From positions 1,054,001 through 1,118,000 of the forward strand of contig CP126743.1 in NCBI GenBank assembly GCA_036287865.1: a stretch of DNA of 64,000 nucleotides, read 5' to 3'. The position numbers were made by a program, and so were the translations under genes. Numbering within the stretch: the first letter of the stretch is position 1; each line of letters begins with the position of its first letter. The notes below the pieces were generated by a model, which was not told where the DNA came from, did no database searches, and saw only the letters and a program-made list of their open reading frames with translations. This DNA comes from Fluviibacter phosphoraccumulans_A. GTDB taxonomy: Bacteria > Pseudomonadota > Gammaproteobacteria > Burkholderiales > Rhodocyclaceae. Of this stretch, positions 29,102 to 38,398 are shown one piece after another.

Positions 29102-30339
29102 ATGCCTGATTACGATTGGAAGGGTATACGTAATAAGCAGTATGTCTCGGGGACAGTGAATGCACTCACCCGGGACGAAGCGGCGCATAAATCAAAAATT
29201 GACGGCGTCATTATTACGCAGCTGACCAAGAAGAATCGTGAAGTTGATGACGTTCCAAAACTTAAACGGGATTGGAAAGCATTATTTACGATTAAAAAGA
29301 AGGTCAAGCTCGCCCAATTGATGATCTCGACTAAAAAGATGGCCACGATGCTGCGCTCTGGATTGGCGATCTTGCCTTCGTTGGCGATGGTGCTGGATCA
29401 GGTTGAAAACCCTGTGCTTAAGAAAACAATGGATGGGATCTACCAGGATGTTGAATCTGGTTCGAGCTTGTCGCAATCATTTTCCAAGCATCCGGATATC
29501 TTTAATCCGATTTATATCAATATGGTCAAAGCAGGCGAGTCGAGCGGCCGTCTTGATATTTTTCTGGATAAGCTGGTACTCAGCATCCGCAAAACCCTGA
29601 AGATCCGTAAGAGTATCCAGTCGGCCATGCTGTATCCAACGATACTGCTGATTGTGGCCACGGTAGTTGTGGGCATCATGATGATCTTTGTGGTGCCGAG
29701 ATGTTCGGGAGTATCGGCTCGCAACTGCCGGCGCCAACCCTGTTTATTATGAGCATCAGTAATTTCTTGCGCGATCCCTATGGGGGCGGCGTTTTGGTTG
29801 TGTTAGTCATCGCGACTATTGTGGTATTTCGGCTGACAGTAAAAAAGAATTTTGCGTTTCGCAAGCGCTGGCATGGGTATTTGTTAAAGATGCCGCTGCT
29901 GGGACAAATGATTCTGAATTCGAATCTAGCGCAGATCTCTATGATCTATGGCAACTTATCAGGCGCGGGTGTGCCAGTGATTGAGGCGCTGGATATTACG
30001 GCCGCCTCGTCAAAAAACGAAGTTGTTCTGGAAGCTATTCAAATGGCTAAGCGGGGAGTTTTTTCTGGTGAACTATTGTCCAAGTTGTTGGTGGAAATCA
30101 AGATTTTTCCACCAACGTTCTCTCAGCTGATCTCTGTTGGGGAGCAGACCGGTAATATGACCGAGATGCTCGAGACCATCAGCAGCTACTTTGAAGAAGA
30201 GTTCGACGCCACGGTTGAGAAACTGGCGCAAATGATGGAGCCGCTCATGATTGTTTTTCTGGGTGGCGTTATCGGTTTTATTCTTGTTGCGATGTACTTG
30301 CCTATCTTCAAAATGGGGCATGTGGTCTCTGGCGGCTAA
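29102..30339 (+). pseudogene. mshG: MshG/PilC/GspF-type inner-membrane pilus platform protein, frameshifted
   Basis: Two GspF domains of helical bundles with membrane segments: first LMISTKKMATMLRSGLAILPSL ... ILLIVATVVVGIMMIFVVP, second NLAQISMIYGNLSGAGVPVIEALD ... MIVFLGGVIGFILVAMYLPIF. The frame breaks near 29700, where VVP should continue into MFGSIGSQLPAPT but reads RCSGVSARN to a stop at 29752. It follows mshE by 8 bases and belongs to the same operon. Confidence 0.85.
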
Positions 30340-30343
30340 CATT

Positions 30344-30916
30344 ATGAAAAGGCTTCTGGTTTGCCTGCTCAGTGTATTGCCTGCCAGTTTATCTGTTGCG
30401 GCGACACAGCAGTACGAGGAAATCTCGTTGTCCAACAGACAAGAACTTCGTCAGAAGTTTTATAGCGCAAACACGATTAATTTTTTTCGTGATGTACAGC
30501 ACGCCGTCGGGTGGATCTCGCAACAATCCTATTTGTTGCAGAGAAAAATTCCGGATGAACGTAAACGACGAGAACTTCTGCGGATGATTCACTACGAAGC
30601 GACGCGCTATCAGTTAGACCCGGATATGGTACTGGCTATGATAGAAGTGGAGAGCGGCTTTAACCGATTTGCGCTATCCCATGTTGGTGCTTCAGGATTG
30701 ATGCAGGTGATGCCTTTTTGGAAGGGCTTGATTGGTCAGAACACGGATTCACTATTCGAAGTCCAGACTAATCTACGCTATGACTGTATCATTCTCCGGC
30801 ATTACTTTGATATCGAGAACAACAATCTCGAGCGTGGGCTGGCACGCTATAACGGCAGCCTAGGGTCGAATGTGTACCCCAATATGGTTCTGTCGGTCTG
30901 GAAAGCGAAGTATTGA
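30344..30916 (+). CDS. Soluble lytic transglycosylase, last gene of the pilus locus
   Basis: 190 residues; signal peptide (LLVCLLSVLPASLSVA), then an SLT domain: catalytic glutamate in VLAMIEVESGFNRFALS, GASGLMQVMPF, and LRYDCIILRHYFDIE / ARYNGSLG. It cuts peptidoglycan glycan strands and probably opened the wall for the pilus machine. Start ATG 30344, 4 bases after the mshG stop, so it is the operon tail. It is the only intact member of the pilus locus; it may survive because the enzyme is useful on its own or because decay is recent. Confidence 0.88.
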   Translation: MKRLLVCLLSVLPASLSVAATQQYEEISLSNRQELRQKFYSANTINFFRDVQHAVGWISQQSYLLQRKIPDERKRRELLRMIHYEATRYQLDPDMVLAMIEVESGFNRFALSHVGASGLMQVMPFWKGLIGQNTDSLFEVQTNLRYDCIILRHYFDIENNNLERGLARYNGSLGSNVYPNMVLSVWKAKY

Positions 30917-31979
30917 TATGCCAGTAACTAATGATTTCCCGAATATAGAGATCAAGACGGTTTTTAACACCGAGCTTTTCATAAATTGAAGCGAGATGGT
31001 TGCGCAGAGTGTGCTCGCTGATGTGCAGCTGGTCGGCAATTTCTTTGAGCGTAATATCACTATTTCTGTCGACTGCTTTAACGACGGCGTATTCTTTTTA
31101 CGTCAGCGCTTCAAAGGTGCTTTTCTGCGCACTGATATCACATTGAATCCAGAGCCAATGCTTTACCTGGCCTGTTTTGTCTCGAATGGGAGACATGTTT
31201 AGGTCTACCCAGGCATGGTTTTTGTCTGCTGCGTAGTTGATTAGTTCTATACGCACGGGCTGTTGACTTGTTAGCCCCTTCTTTATGGATTCAAGAGCAT
31301 TTGACTTGGTTTTTTCACCATAGAGAATATCCAGCGTTTTGCCTAAGGCAAATTCTCTGGCGTAGCCAGTAGCGGTGACGAATCGATCATTGACGTAGAC
31401 GATCCTGGGTCCGCCTGCCGTTTTGGGGCTGGCATCCGTAATGATCACAACTTCATTAGCCTGTGAAATGGATGCATCCAGCAGTAACAACTGTGCTTCA
31501 GCTTCCTGACGGTTAATCAGGGTTTCAACCATTTGCTGAACTTCGATATTGTCGAAGGGCTTTTTGAGAATCAGGAATCGATCTCTGCGCGATAACTGTT
31601 GGCGAATTTCAGCCCAGGAGTAGTCTGAATAGGCAGTGCATAGGACTATTTGTAATTGGGGATCCTTCAGCCAGAGGTTCTTAATGGTTTCCAGGCCGCC
31701 CCAGCCATTGGACATTCTCATGTCGACAAAGGCGATCATGTAAGGCCACCCTTCGTGGAGGGCTGACTCAACCCGCTTAACGCCATCTTGGCCGCGGGGT
31801 GCAAAATCAATCTGATAGTTCTCTGTACGTACCGGTGCGCTGACTTCATCAAAAATGTCACTCGCGAGATCAATCAAGGCTTTAGAGGGGGTCGTTCCGG
31901 GAGTTAATACCTTGCAGAAGTCCTCGTAGATTGCCGGATTATCATCAATAATTAGAATTCGATTTTGCATGGCGTTCAT
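30917..31979 (-). pseudogene. Response regulator REC-PAS-LuxR HTH, in-frame TAA before the DNA-binding domain
   Basis: Receiver domain at the N-terminus (ILIIDDNPAIYEDF, phospho-acceptor AFVDMRMSNGWGG, switch lysine ILKKPFD), a PAS domain (GGPRIVYVNDRFVTATGYAR), and after a TAA at 31098-31100 an intact-looking LuxR-type HTH (TLKEIADQLHISEHTLRNHL, YEKLGVKNRLDLY). The TAA probably replaced CAA. As it stands the product lacks the HTH and cannot bind DNA through it. Start ATG 31979 (or 31970) follows the kinase stop directly. The restored reading frame runs on past 30917 into the opposite-strand transglycosylase gene, so the true 3' end is unclear. Confidence 0.8.
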
Positions 31980-31980
31980 C

Positions 31981-33188
31981 TCAGATACTGTTTTCTTTAG
32001 CCAGTGTTCGTGGGAGCGAGAGTATAAAAGTGGCGCCTTTGTCCTTGCCGGCGCTAAATGCCTGTAAGGTGCCTTCCATCTCATTGGCGGCAATGGCGCT
32101 AGCATGTAAACCTAGTCCATGCCCGAATGGTTTTGTGGTGAACCCGTAGCCAAACAGTTTATTAAGTACGTCGGGTTCAATGCCTAAACCATTATTTGCT
32201 ACTTCAATTTGAATGCCGCCATTCTTGTTGTTATAGCTGGTGATCTTAAGGGTCTTGGGATTGCATTGGCTCGCGATCAGTGATTCTTCTGCATTCATAA
32301 TCAGGTTGAGCAGAATTTGTGTAATTTTGCTCCGGTCGCCAACCCGTTCCAGATTGGGCTCGTTATCCATCGAAACAATAATCTGGGCGTTCTTGAAGTT
32401 GGTGACATAGAAGCTTAGATAGTTATTAATCAGGTCAGAGATGTTGATGTTTTCATCGATGCCCATCTTGCCACTAAGCGATTGCTGGCGACTCACAATT
32501 TCACGGATGTGAGCGACGCTTTCGTGTAACTGCTTGGTTTCTGAAATCAGCGTGACGTTTTCAATTTTCCATTGTTCGGAAAGCAGCTCTAGGAGCTTGG
32601 GTAGCTTTTGCCACTTTTCGTCTTGACTCAGAAATTTGGGTAGATTGTCACTGTGCTGTTTAATCAGATCAGTAATTTTTGGCAGGTTTGCTAACGGACT
32701 ACTTTTAATCTCGGAATTAATGGTCGAAACGGCAACATTAATGCTGTTTAATGCATTGCCTACGTTGTGAATCACACTATTGGCTACTTCAGCCATTCAT
32801 GCCCGATGCGATACCTCGGCGATATAGCTGTTGAGTCGAGATAACTCTTCTTGAGCCAGTTTTCTATCGGCAATTTCCTTGGTGAGCTCAACGGTCCGTT
32901 CTTTGACACGTGTCTCTAGTTTCTCGTGGGCTTTGGTCAGTTCGCGTCGTGCAGTAATGCGTTCGCTTAGCTCTTTGGTCAGTGCTCGGTTGGCTTTGAC
33001 CAGTAGACTGATACTAATGGCTAGAATCACCAGGCAGGCTAGCACTGAAATCCAGATCCATTTTTCATTGCGCTGCCAGTTCTGTAGCACCATGGACTCA
33101 TTGACTGAAGCAGCAACTACAAAGTGGTATTGCTTCAAGCTACGTGCCGCAACCATTCTTGAAGCTTCGCCAGAGGGATCAGCCGAAT
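31981..33188 (-). pseudogene. Sensor histidine kinase, nonsense codon at the phospho-acceptor region and N-terminus lost to an IS
   Basis: Remaining parts: a membrane helix (WIWISVLACLVILAISISLLV), a long coiled coil, then the H-box region MAEVANSVIHNVGNALNSIN, N-box LILNLIMNAEESL, G1 IEVANNGLGIEP and G2 GFTTKPFGHGLGLHA. TGA at 32797-32799 interrupts the frame between SHRA and MAEVA, where relatives have Gly (RAGMAEVA). The sensor part upstream is cut off by the IS1595 remnant at 33189. It is the upstream partner of the response regulator, with stop and start one base apart. Confidence 0.82.
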
Positions 33189-33954
33189 CCGCTGTATTCA
33201 GATTGTTGGTTGATGAATTATTATATCATTTTTACCTAAATGCTAAGTGAGAGCGAAGATGGATAGCCAGTCCTTTCAAAAACTTGTGAACGAACTGGAA
33301 GGTCTGACACCAACGCAGCGCGAAGCGCTGATGACCCGAGTGAGAACGCTCGCGGATCACGACGATAGTCAGCGACTAATCGATGAGCGACTTGGTGGTC
33401 AGATTCATTGCCCTCACTGTGCAAATGATGCCATTGTGAAATTTGGTAAGCTGCGGGGGCAGCAACGCTAAAAAGAGATCCCCCGTTCACCAAAAAAGCG
33501 GGGCGGTCCAGATAAGGACATGCCAGCAACAAAGAGGGTGCCTGTGCTGGTTGCAATGCAACGTGGCAGTCGCTTAACCCATGACTGTGTGTTGGATTCC
33601 GTCAATGCCTTTGCTTTGACGGCGGCATTACGTCCCGCATTGAGCAAAGATGCGGTACTCAGCAGCGATGGCAACCCTGGCTATGGTGTCGCCGCAAGAA
33701 CTCTTGGTATTGAGTCTGGCTAGTTATCATGGCCCAGGTGGAACGGAATCTTGGCATGTACAGAACGTCAACGCCTATGACAGCCGCCTAAGAACCTGGA
33801 TGGTGCGATTCAAAGGCGTCGCCACCAAGTATCTGCACAATTACCTCGGGTGGCGTCGATTCATTGATCGCTTTCGCGACAATGTCACTGCACAGCAGTT
33901 CCTGTTTCATGCGCTACGAACTGAGTACGTCAACTTATAATCTGAATACAGCGG
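33189..33954 (+). mobile_element. IS1595-family (ISXO2-like) insertion sequence remnant
   Basis: 766 bp bounded by 16-bp perfect inverted repeats: CCGCTGTATTCAGATT at 33189-33204 and its complement at 33939-33954, with similar bases continuing inside (GTTGA). It contains one decayed transposase. Flanking 8-mers (AGCCGAAT and GTTCATGA) differ, so no target duplication is seen. On its left is a truncated kinase, on its right the start of glnK, which fits a deletion next to the element after insertion. Confidence 0.82.
33259..33940 (+). pseudogene. IS1595-family transposase, internal deletion and frameshifts
   Basis: The N-terminus (MDSQSFQKLVNELEGLT) and zinc motif IHCPHCANDAIVKFG stop at TAA after RGQQR (about 33471). 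A second frame gives the middle (PVLVAMQRGSRLTHDC, SSDGNPGYG), and a third the C-terminus (HVQNVNAYDSRLRTWM ... FRDNVTAQQFLFHALRTEY) to 33940. Several hundred bases between the zinc domain and the DDE core are missing relative to the family. Confidence 0.8.
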
Positions 33955-33958
33955 GTTC

Positions 33959-34030
33959 ATGAAACTAGTTACCGCAATTATCAAGCCGTTCAAGCTGGAC
34001 GAAGTGCATGAAGCACTCGCCGCTGTCGGC
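33959..34030 (+). pseudogene. glnK/glnB 5' fragment (PII protein)
   Basis: Only the first ~24 codons of a PII nitrogen-signalling protein remain (MKLVTAIIKPFKLDEVHEAL). The ATG at 33959 is 5 bases from the IS end, so its promoter is gone. It then joins out of frame to a nitroreductase fragment. Confidence 0.8.
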
Positions 34031-34148
34031 GCGTCAGGTATACATTGCGTTGGGCTTTCTGCTTTTGGGGGCTGCCGAGATGGGGGTTGATGCCTGCCCG
34101 ATAGAGGGCTTCGATGCAGCTGCTATGGATAAGGCGCTTGATCTGTAA
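34029..34148 (+). pseudogene. NfsB-type nitroreductase internal fragment
   Basis: 39 codons matching the NfsB C-terminal half: QVYIALGFLLLGAAEMGVDA then CPIEGFDAAAMDKALDL and TAA. Both gene ends are missing. It is fused to glnK on the left and to a nucleotidyltransferase gene on the right. Confidence 0.75.
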
Positions 34149-34155
34149 GCATCGG

Positions 34156-34443
34156 TTGGATGTAAGCGAGGCAGAACTTGCCATCGTCAAATCCATATTG
34201 GCGCGCCATGTGCCTGGTGCCGCAGTGTGGGCTTTCGGGTCACGCGCAACCGGGAAGGCTAAGAAATTTTCCGATCTTGATCTGTGTATCGACACGGGCA
34301 AGCCTTTGGGGTTGAATCTTGCTAGTGCTCTGGCGGAAGACTTTGCGGAATCAGATTTGCCGTGGAAAGTGGACCTCGTCGACTGGGCGACGACCAGCGA
34401 GGGATTTCGAAAAATTATCGAGCGCGATCGGATCGATCTTTAA
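34156..34443 (+). CDS. MNT-type nucleotidyltransferase (possible antitoxin of a MNT/HEPN pair)
   Basis: About 95 residues with the minimal nucleotidyltransferase motif: WAFGSRATGKAKKFSDLDLCI (GSR and DxD-type residues) and a later DLVDW. Start is unclear: TTG 34156 is possible, and the usual ATG may have been lost in the deletion junction just upstream (CATCGG where relatives have ATGCGG). MNT proteins usually act with a HEPN partner, AMPylating it; no HEPN gene is visible here, so this is probably an orphan left by the deletion. Confidence 0.6.
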   Translation: MDVSEAELAIVKSILARHVPGAAVWAFGSRATGKAKKFSDLDLCIDTGKPLGLNLASALAEDFAESDLPWKVDLVDWATTSEGFRKIIERDRIDL

Positions 34444-34467
34444 TCATCGAACTTAGGTGTTTTTTAT

Positions 34468-35284
34468 CTAAGTCTTGATCTTGAAGAAATAGATCACAGT
34501 CAGCAGGCTGCCCACCGCAATCACCAGACGCTTGAGCCAGATGGCGGGCAGATATTTGGCAATATGCGCACCGGCAAAGCCACCCAGCGTGGCAGTCACC
34601 ACCATGAGAATGGTATACGGCCAGTTGATGGCACCTGCCACGATAAAAGTGAGTGCCGAAACGGTGTAGGTGACACCGGATATCCAGTTCTTGAGGGCGT
34701 TGAGTTCCTGGACGTTTTCTACGCCTTGAATAGAGAGTGCAGCCAGTGTCAGGATGCCTTGGCCAGCGCCGAAGAAGCCACCGTAAACGGTAACCAGAAA
34801 CTGGAAGGCAAGTCCGCCCGGGCTATGCGGTTTGTCATCGGTATGCGCGATGCCCATACGTGATTTGAAACGCACCACCAGGCCGCTGATCTGTTTACTG
34901 AAAGCAAAGAGGGCGGTTGCTAGCAGCAGGAGCCATGGTACCATTTGCATGAACGCAGCATTAGATACGGCAAGCAGTAGGAGGCCGCCTGCGATACCGC
35001 CAATAGCGGCAATGATGGTGAGTGCGATTACCCAAGATCGATGTTTCTGTAGCTCTTTACGATATTCTGTAGCTCTTTACGATAAAACCAGTCACTGGAA
35101 AGGCTGGCAAGGCCACAGTGCAAACGTATTGCTGGCATTAGCGGTAGCAGGGGTAATGCCGGCAGCGAGCAGGGCAGGAAATGAGAAGAATGTGCCCCCA
35201 CCCGGCCAGAGCATTCATGGCACCGGCCATAAAGGCACCGCTGGCTACGAGAAGAAGACCTATCGGATTGGAAAGTATGTCCAT
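34468..35284 (-). pseudogene. TSUP (TauE/SafE) family anion exporter, several frameshifts
   Basis: Multi-pass membrane transporter. Start ATG 35282-35284 (MDILSNPIGLLLVASGAFMAG). The N-terminal frame breaks at an extra G near 35205 (GGTGGGGGC became GGGTGGGGGC), at an extra T near 35125 (TGGCCTTGCC) and at a 20-bp tandem duplication (35045-35084). The downstream frame is then clean: WVIALTIIAAIGGIAGGLLLL, VYGGFFGAGQGILTLAAL, AGAHIAKYLPAIWLKRLV. Three separate lesions in one gene show an old pseudogene. Confidence 0.85.
35045..35084. repeat. 20-bp perfect tandem duplication
   Basis: TTCTGTAGCTCTTTACGATA occurs twice in a row. 20 is not a multiple of three, so it shifts the TSUP reading frame. 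Confidence 0.95.
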
Positions 35285-35346
35285 GCGTATATTCTAAAAA
35301 ATGGGGTCGCAAAGCGACCCCGAATGCTCCAGAGGGAGAGCGAGAG

Positions 35347-36441
35347 TTACTTGCCGAGCTTACGCGGGAAGGCAAACTGTGCGTAAGCTTGTTCCGAAAC
35401 GTTGAACCACGAGAATTCGAGGTTACGGAACTGACGTCATGGTTCGTAGATCTTCTTGAAATCCGGATTCTTGGCGGCTGTTTCTTCCAGAACCTCGTTG
35501 GCGGCCTTGAAGGAGGCTTCCATGATCTCGTTAGAGAACTTGTTCAGCTTGGCGCCCCCCTTTTGTAGACGAGACAGGGCGGTCGGATTTTTGAAGTCAT
35601 ACTCGGCCAGCATACGGGCATTGGTTTCAGCAGCAGCCACTTCTAGAATCTGCTGATAGTTATTTGGCAGCTTATCCCATTCCTTCTTGTTGATCATCAC
35701 AGAGAACTGGGTTGCTGGCTCCCACCATGCTGGGTAGTAGTAAGGCGCAACCTTGTAAAGACCCAGCTTTTCATCATCGTATGGTCCGATCCATTCTGCG
35801 GCATCGATGGTGCCTTTTTCCAGCGAGGCGTAAATGTCACCGGCCGAAATCTGTTGCGGTACGGCTCCCAGCTTCTCAAGAACCTTACCGGCGAAACCGC
35901 CGACGCGCATCTTCAGACCCTTGTAATCTGAAACGGATTTGATCTGCTTACGATACCAGTCACCCATCTGGCAACCCGAGTTACCGGCAGCCAGGCTAAC
36001 GATGTTGTACTAGGCGTAGAAATCAGCCAGCAGCTTCTGGCCGCCGCCGTAGTAGTACCACGCGTTCTGGGCACGAGCCGTCATACCGAAAGGCACTGAG
36101 CAATTGAAGGCAAAGGCTTCGTTTTTGCCAAAGAAATAATAAGGTGCGGTATGATAGCTCTCGATTGTGCTGTCTTTTACAGCATCCATAACCTGCAGGG
36201 CAGGAACAATCTCACCACCAGCAAACGAATGGATTTCGAAGTTGCCTTCGCTCAACTCCAGAACGCGCTTACAGAAATCCTCACCGCCGCCGTACACCGT
36301 ATCCAGTGTCTTCGGGAAGCTGGATGCTAAGCGCCATTTGATTTTTGGCGTGGCGGCAATTGCGAGCGCCGACGTGATCAGTGTTGCCGTGCCGGCAGCT
36401 GCGCCGATACCGACATTCTTTAGAAAATTACGACGATCCAT
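35347..36441 (-). pseudogene. dctP: TRAP transporter periplasmic binding protein DctP-like, two nonsense codons
   Basis: 364-codon TRAP DctP family protein with a Tat-like leader (MDRRNFLKNVGIGAAAG). Core: KWRLASSFPKTLDTVYGG, FAGGEIVPALQVMDAV, CQMGDWYRKQI, LKMRVGGFAGKVLEKLG, DAAEWIGPYDDEKLG, the carboxylate/mannitol-chloroaromatic type. TAG at about 36010 interrupts after FYA, and TGA at 35437-35439 stands where relatives have Trp (YEP-W-RQFR). The frame then continues to TAA at 35347. Both changes fit single GC-to-AT type substitutions. Confidence 0.85.
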
Positions 36442-36476
36442 GGTGTGTCTCCTGAGGTTTTTTTGTTTGAGCCTAA

Positions 36477-37340
36477 TTACTTCTTTCCACCGGGCTCATC
36501 GGTTGAGATCTTGAATTGGTTGTTTGAGCTGTCGCTTGTGGCAGCGGGCTGCTGCTCTTCTTCAACGTCGATCACAATTTCAGCCTGGCTGTCATCAAAC
36601 ACTTCCTTCTTCTCGACGGAGACGAGATCCGGGAAAGCAATGATCAAAGCAACCATGATGATCTGGATGACAACGAAGGGAATGGCACCCCAGTAAATCT
36701 GGCTAGTGGTAATCGGTTCCATGGATTTGCCCGTGATCTTATCGATGTACTTTTTACCCGGCGCAACGGAGCGCAGGTAGAAGAGGGCAAAACCAAACGG
36801 TGGGTGCATGAATGAGGTTTGCATATTCACACCGAGCAGCACGCCAAACCAGATCAGGTCGATACCCACTTTATCGGCGACTGGCCCAACCAGTGGCACC
36901 AGAATGGAGGCCAGTTCAAAGAAATCAAGGAAGAAGGCCAGCACGAAGAACATGATGTTCACGGCAATTAAGAAGCCCAGTTCACCACCTGGCAGCGAGG
37001 TGAGTAGGTGTTCAACCCAGAGATTGCCATTCACGCCGCGGAAAACCAGGCCAAATACTGTGGCGCCGACCAGAATAAAAAGCACAAAGGAGGATAGCTT
37101 GGCCGTCGAATCTACCGCCTGACGTACCAGCCCCCAGTTCAGCCTCCTCTTTGACATGGCGAGCAACATGGCACCAGCTGCACCCATGGCGCCGCCTTCG
37201 GTTGGTGTGGCAATGCCGAGGAAGATGGTGCCCAGCACCAGGAAGATTAGGAAGAGCGGGGGAACGAGCACCAGTAGTGAGCGGATGAGCAGCTTACTAC
37301 CAGTCAGTGAGCGGGCCTCAAGTGGCAGAGCTGGTTCGTC
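36477..37340 (-). pseudogene. dctM: TRAP transporter large permease DctM-like, N-terminal half deleted
   Basis: Only the C-terminal ~285 residues of this 12-helix permease remain: ALPLEARSLTGSKLLIRSLL, then LIFLVLGTIFLGIATPTEGG and later NMQTSFMHPPFGFALFYLRS. The acidic C-terminal tail (FDDSQAEIVIDVEEEQQ) is typical of the large betaproteobacterial DctM. Upstream, near 37320-37340, the frame enters the end of an AsmA gene on the opposite strand. The small subunit DctQ is absent, presumably lost in the same deletion. dctP follows 35 bases downstream. Confidence 0.82.
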
Positions 37341-37344
37341 TTGA

Positions 37345-37996
37345 TGGCATTTACTCGGCTAGTCCACGGCTTCAAGCCCGGGGTTCAGCCACCGGATTTG
37401 ATTTTGGGCATGTGATGGTGCAGTTCGGCAAGGGCAACCTAGTCAGTGGTGGCCCTACGCAGGCAGCATTTAATCTCAAAACTGTAGGCGCTGCAACGGT
37501 TAACAATTCGATTATGAGTCTGGGCGGAGATTTCCTCTTGGCGCTTGCGAATGCGGTCAATCCACTGCGCAAGAGTAACGATACCTCCGAATTAACCTGC
37601 CTCGTTGCTTATTTGCCGGTGAATAATGGGCTAGTTAAGATCAACCAGAGCGTGGGTATGCGAACGCAGGGTCTGGATCTGACGCTTGATGGTCAGGTGA
37701 ATCTCGGCACCGAGGCGTTGAATATCAAATTTCAGCCTAAAGAACGATCGGGGCTAACAACGGGCGTGAGCGCGGCAGGCCTGGTGCAGGTAACCGGCAC
37801 TCTGGCCAATCCTCGTATGGGTATCACCAAGACAGGTGTTGTTAAACAAGCAACTAGCGTTGGCATTGCCATTGTTACTGGTGGTATTTCGCTCGCGGCA
37901 CAAAATGCGGCAGGCGTCGTCACACGATCGAATCCGTGTGACAATGTCTTGCAACCATGGCACGTTGTTGCCGGTGGGCTTGCGGGCACGCCTTAA
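37345..37996 (+). pseudogene. AsmA-family protein, C-terminal fragment
   Basis: About the last 210 residues of an AsmA-type envelope protein: NNSIMSLGGDFLLALANAVNP, SELTCLVAYLPVNNGLVKIN, GQVNLGTEALNIKFQPKER, ISLAAQNAAGVVTRSNPCD. The N-terminal bulk is missing. It faces the dctM fragment at the junction, so one deletion or inversion breakpoint lies near 37330. This is a different AsmA-like gene from the DUF748 one at 21924. Confidence 0.65.
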
Positions 37997-38011
37997 TTAT
38001 CCGGAATCACT

Positions 38012-38398
38012 ATGCTTCAAAAGCCACTGACTTTGATTGTCTTGTTAAGCCTTCCCTTGGCTGTTCTGGCTCAGGATCTCGCAGCACCGACTGCAGGGCA
38101 GGTAGAAATATCGCGAACCAAAGTGAGTGATATTCCATCCCAGTACCGCGCTGATGCTGCAAAGCCTCGCAAACCCTTTGCCGTACGCTATACCTGCCCG
38201 GATGCGGGTCGGGTTTATGTGGTGTTTGATAACGCGCAGCAGACGGCTACCCTGGAAATGGGAAGCACGACCCGTTATCTGAAACAGGGTGTCAGCGGTA
38301 GTGGTGCGCGTTACGTCAACTCCGACGAGTCTTACGTGTTCTGGGTGAAAGGTAAGGAAACAACCATTAACGGCCGCGAGACTTGCGTGGCAGATTAA
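38012..38398 (+). CDS. MliC-like lysozyme-inhibitor-domain exported protein
   Basis: 128 residues with signal peptide (LIVLLSLPLAVLAQ). The C-terminal ~75 residues fit the MliC/PliC fold: VRYTCPDAGRVYVVFDN, ATLEMGSTTRYL, GARYVNSDESYVFWVKGKET with a Cys near the end. The family blocks C-type lysozyme in the periplasm, which may matter in a host. Its 3' end overlaps the convergent methyltransferase-like gene by 32 bases. Intact. Confidence 0.7.
   Translation: MLQKPLTLIVLLSLPLAVLAQDLAAPTAGQVEISRTKVSDIPSQYRADAAKPRKPFAVRYTCPDAGRVYVVFDNAQQTATLEMGSTTRYLKQGVSGSGARYVNSDESYVFWVKGKETTINGRETCVAD

Noticed and set aside
32797..35439. TGA read as Trp.
   Set aside because: TGA at 35437 stands at a Trp position, but TGA at 32797 replaces a conserved Gly, and TGA terminates normal genes such as the DUF3460 gene and yejA.
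38367..38398. Overlap of mliC-like and SpeE-like gene ends as evidence of error.
   Set aside because: A 32-base tail-to-tail overlap is common in bacteria and both frames are clean.
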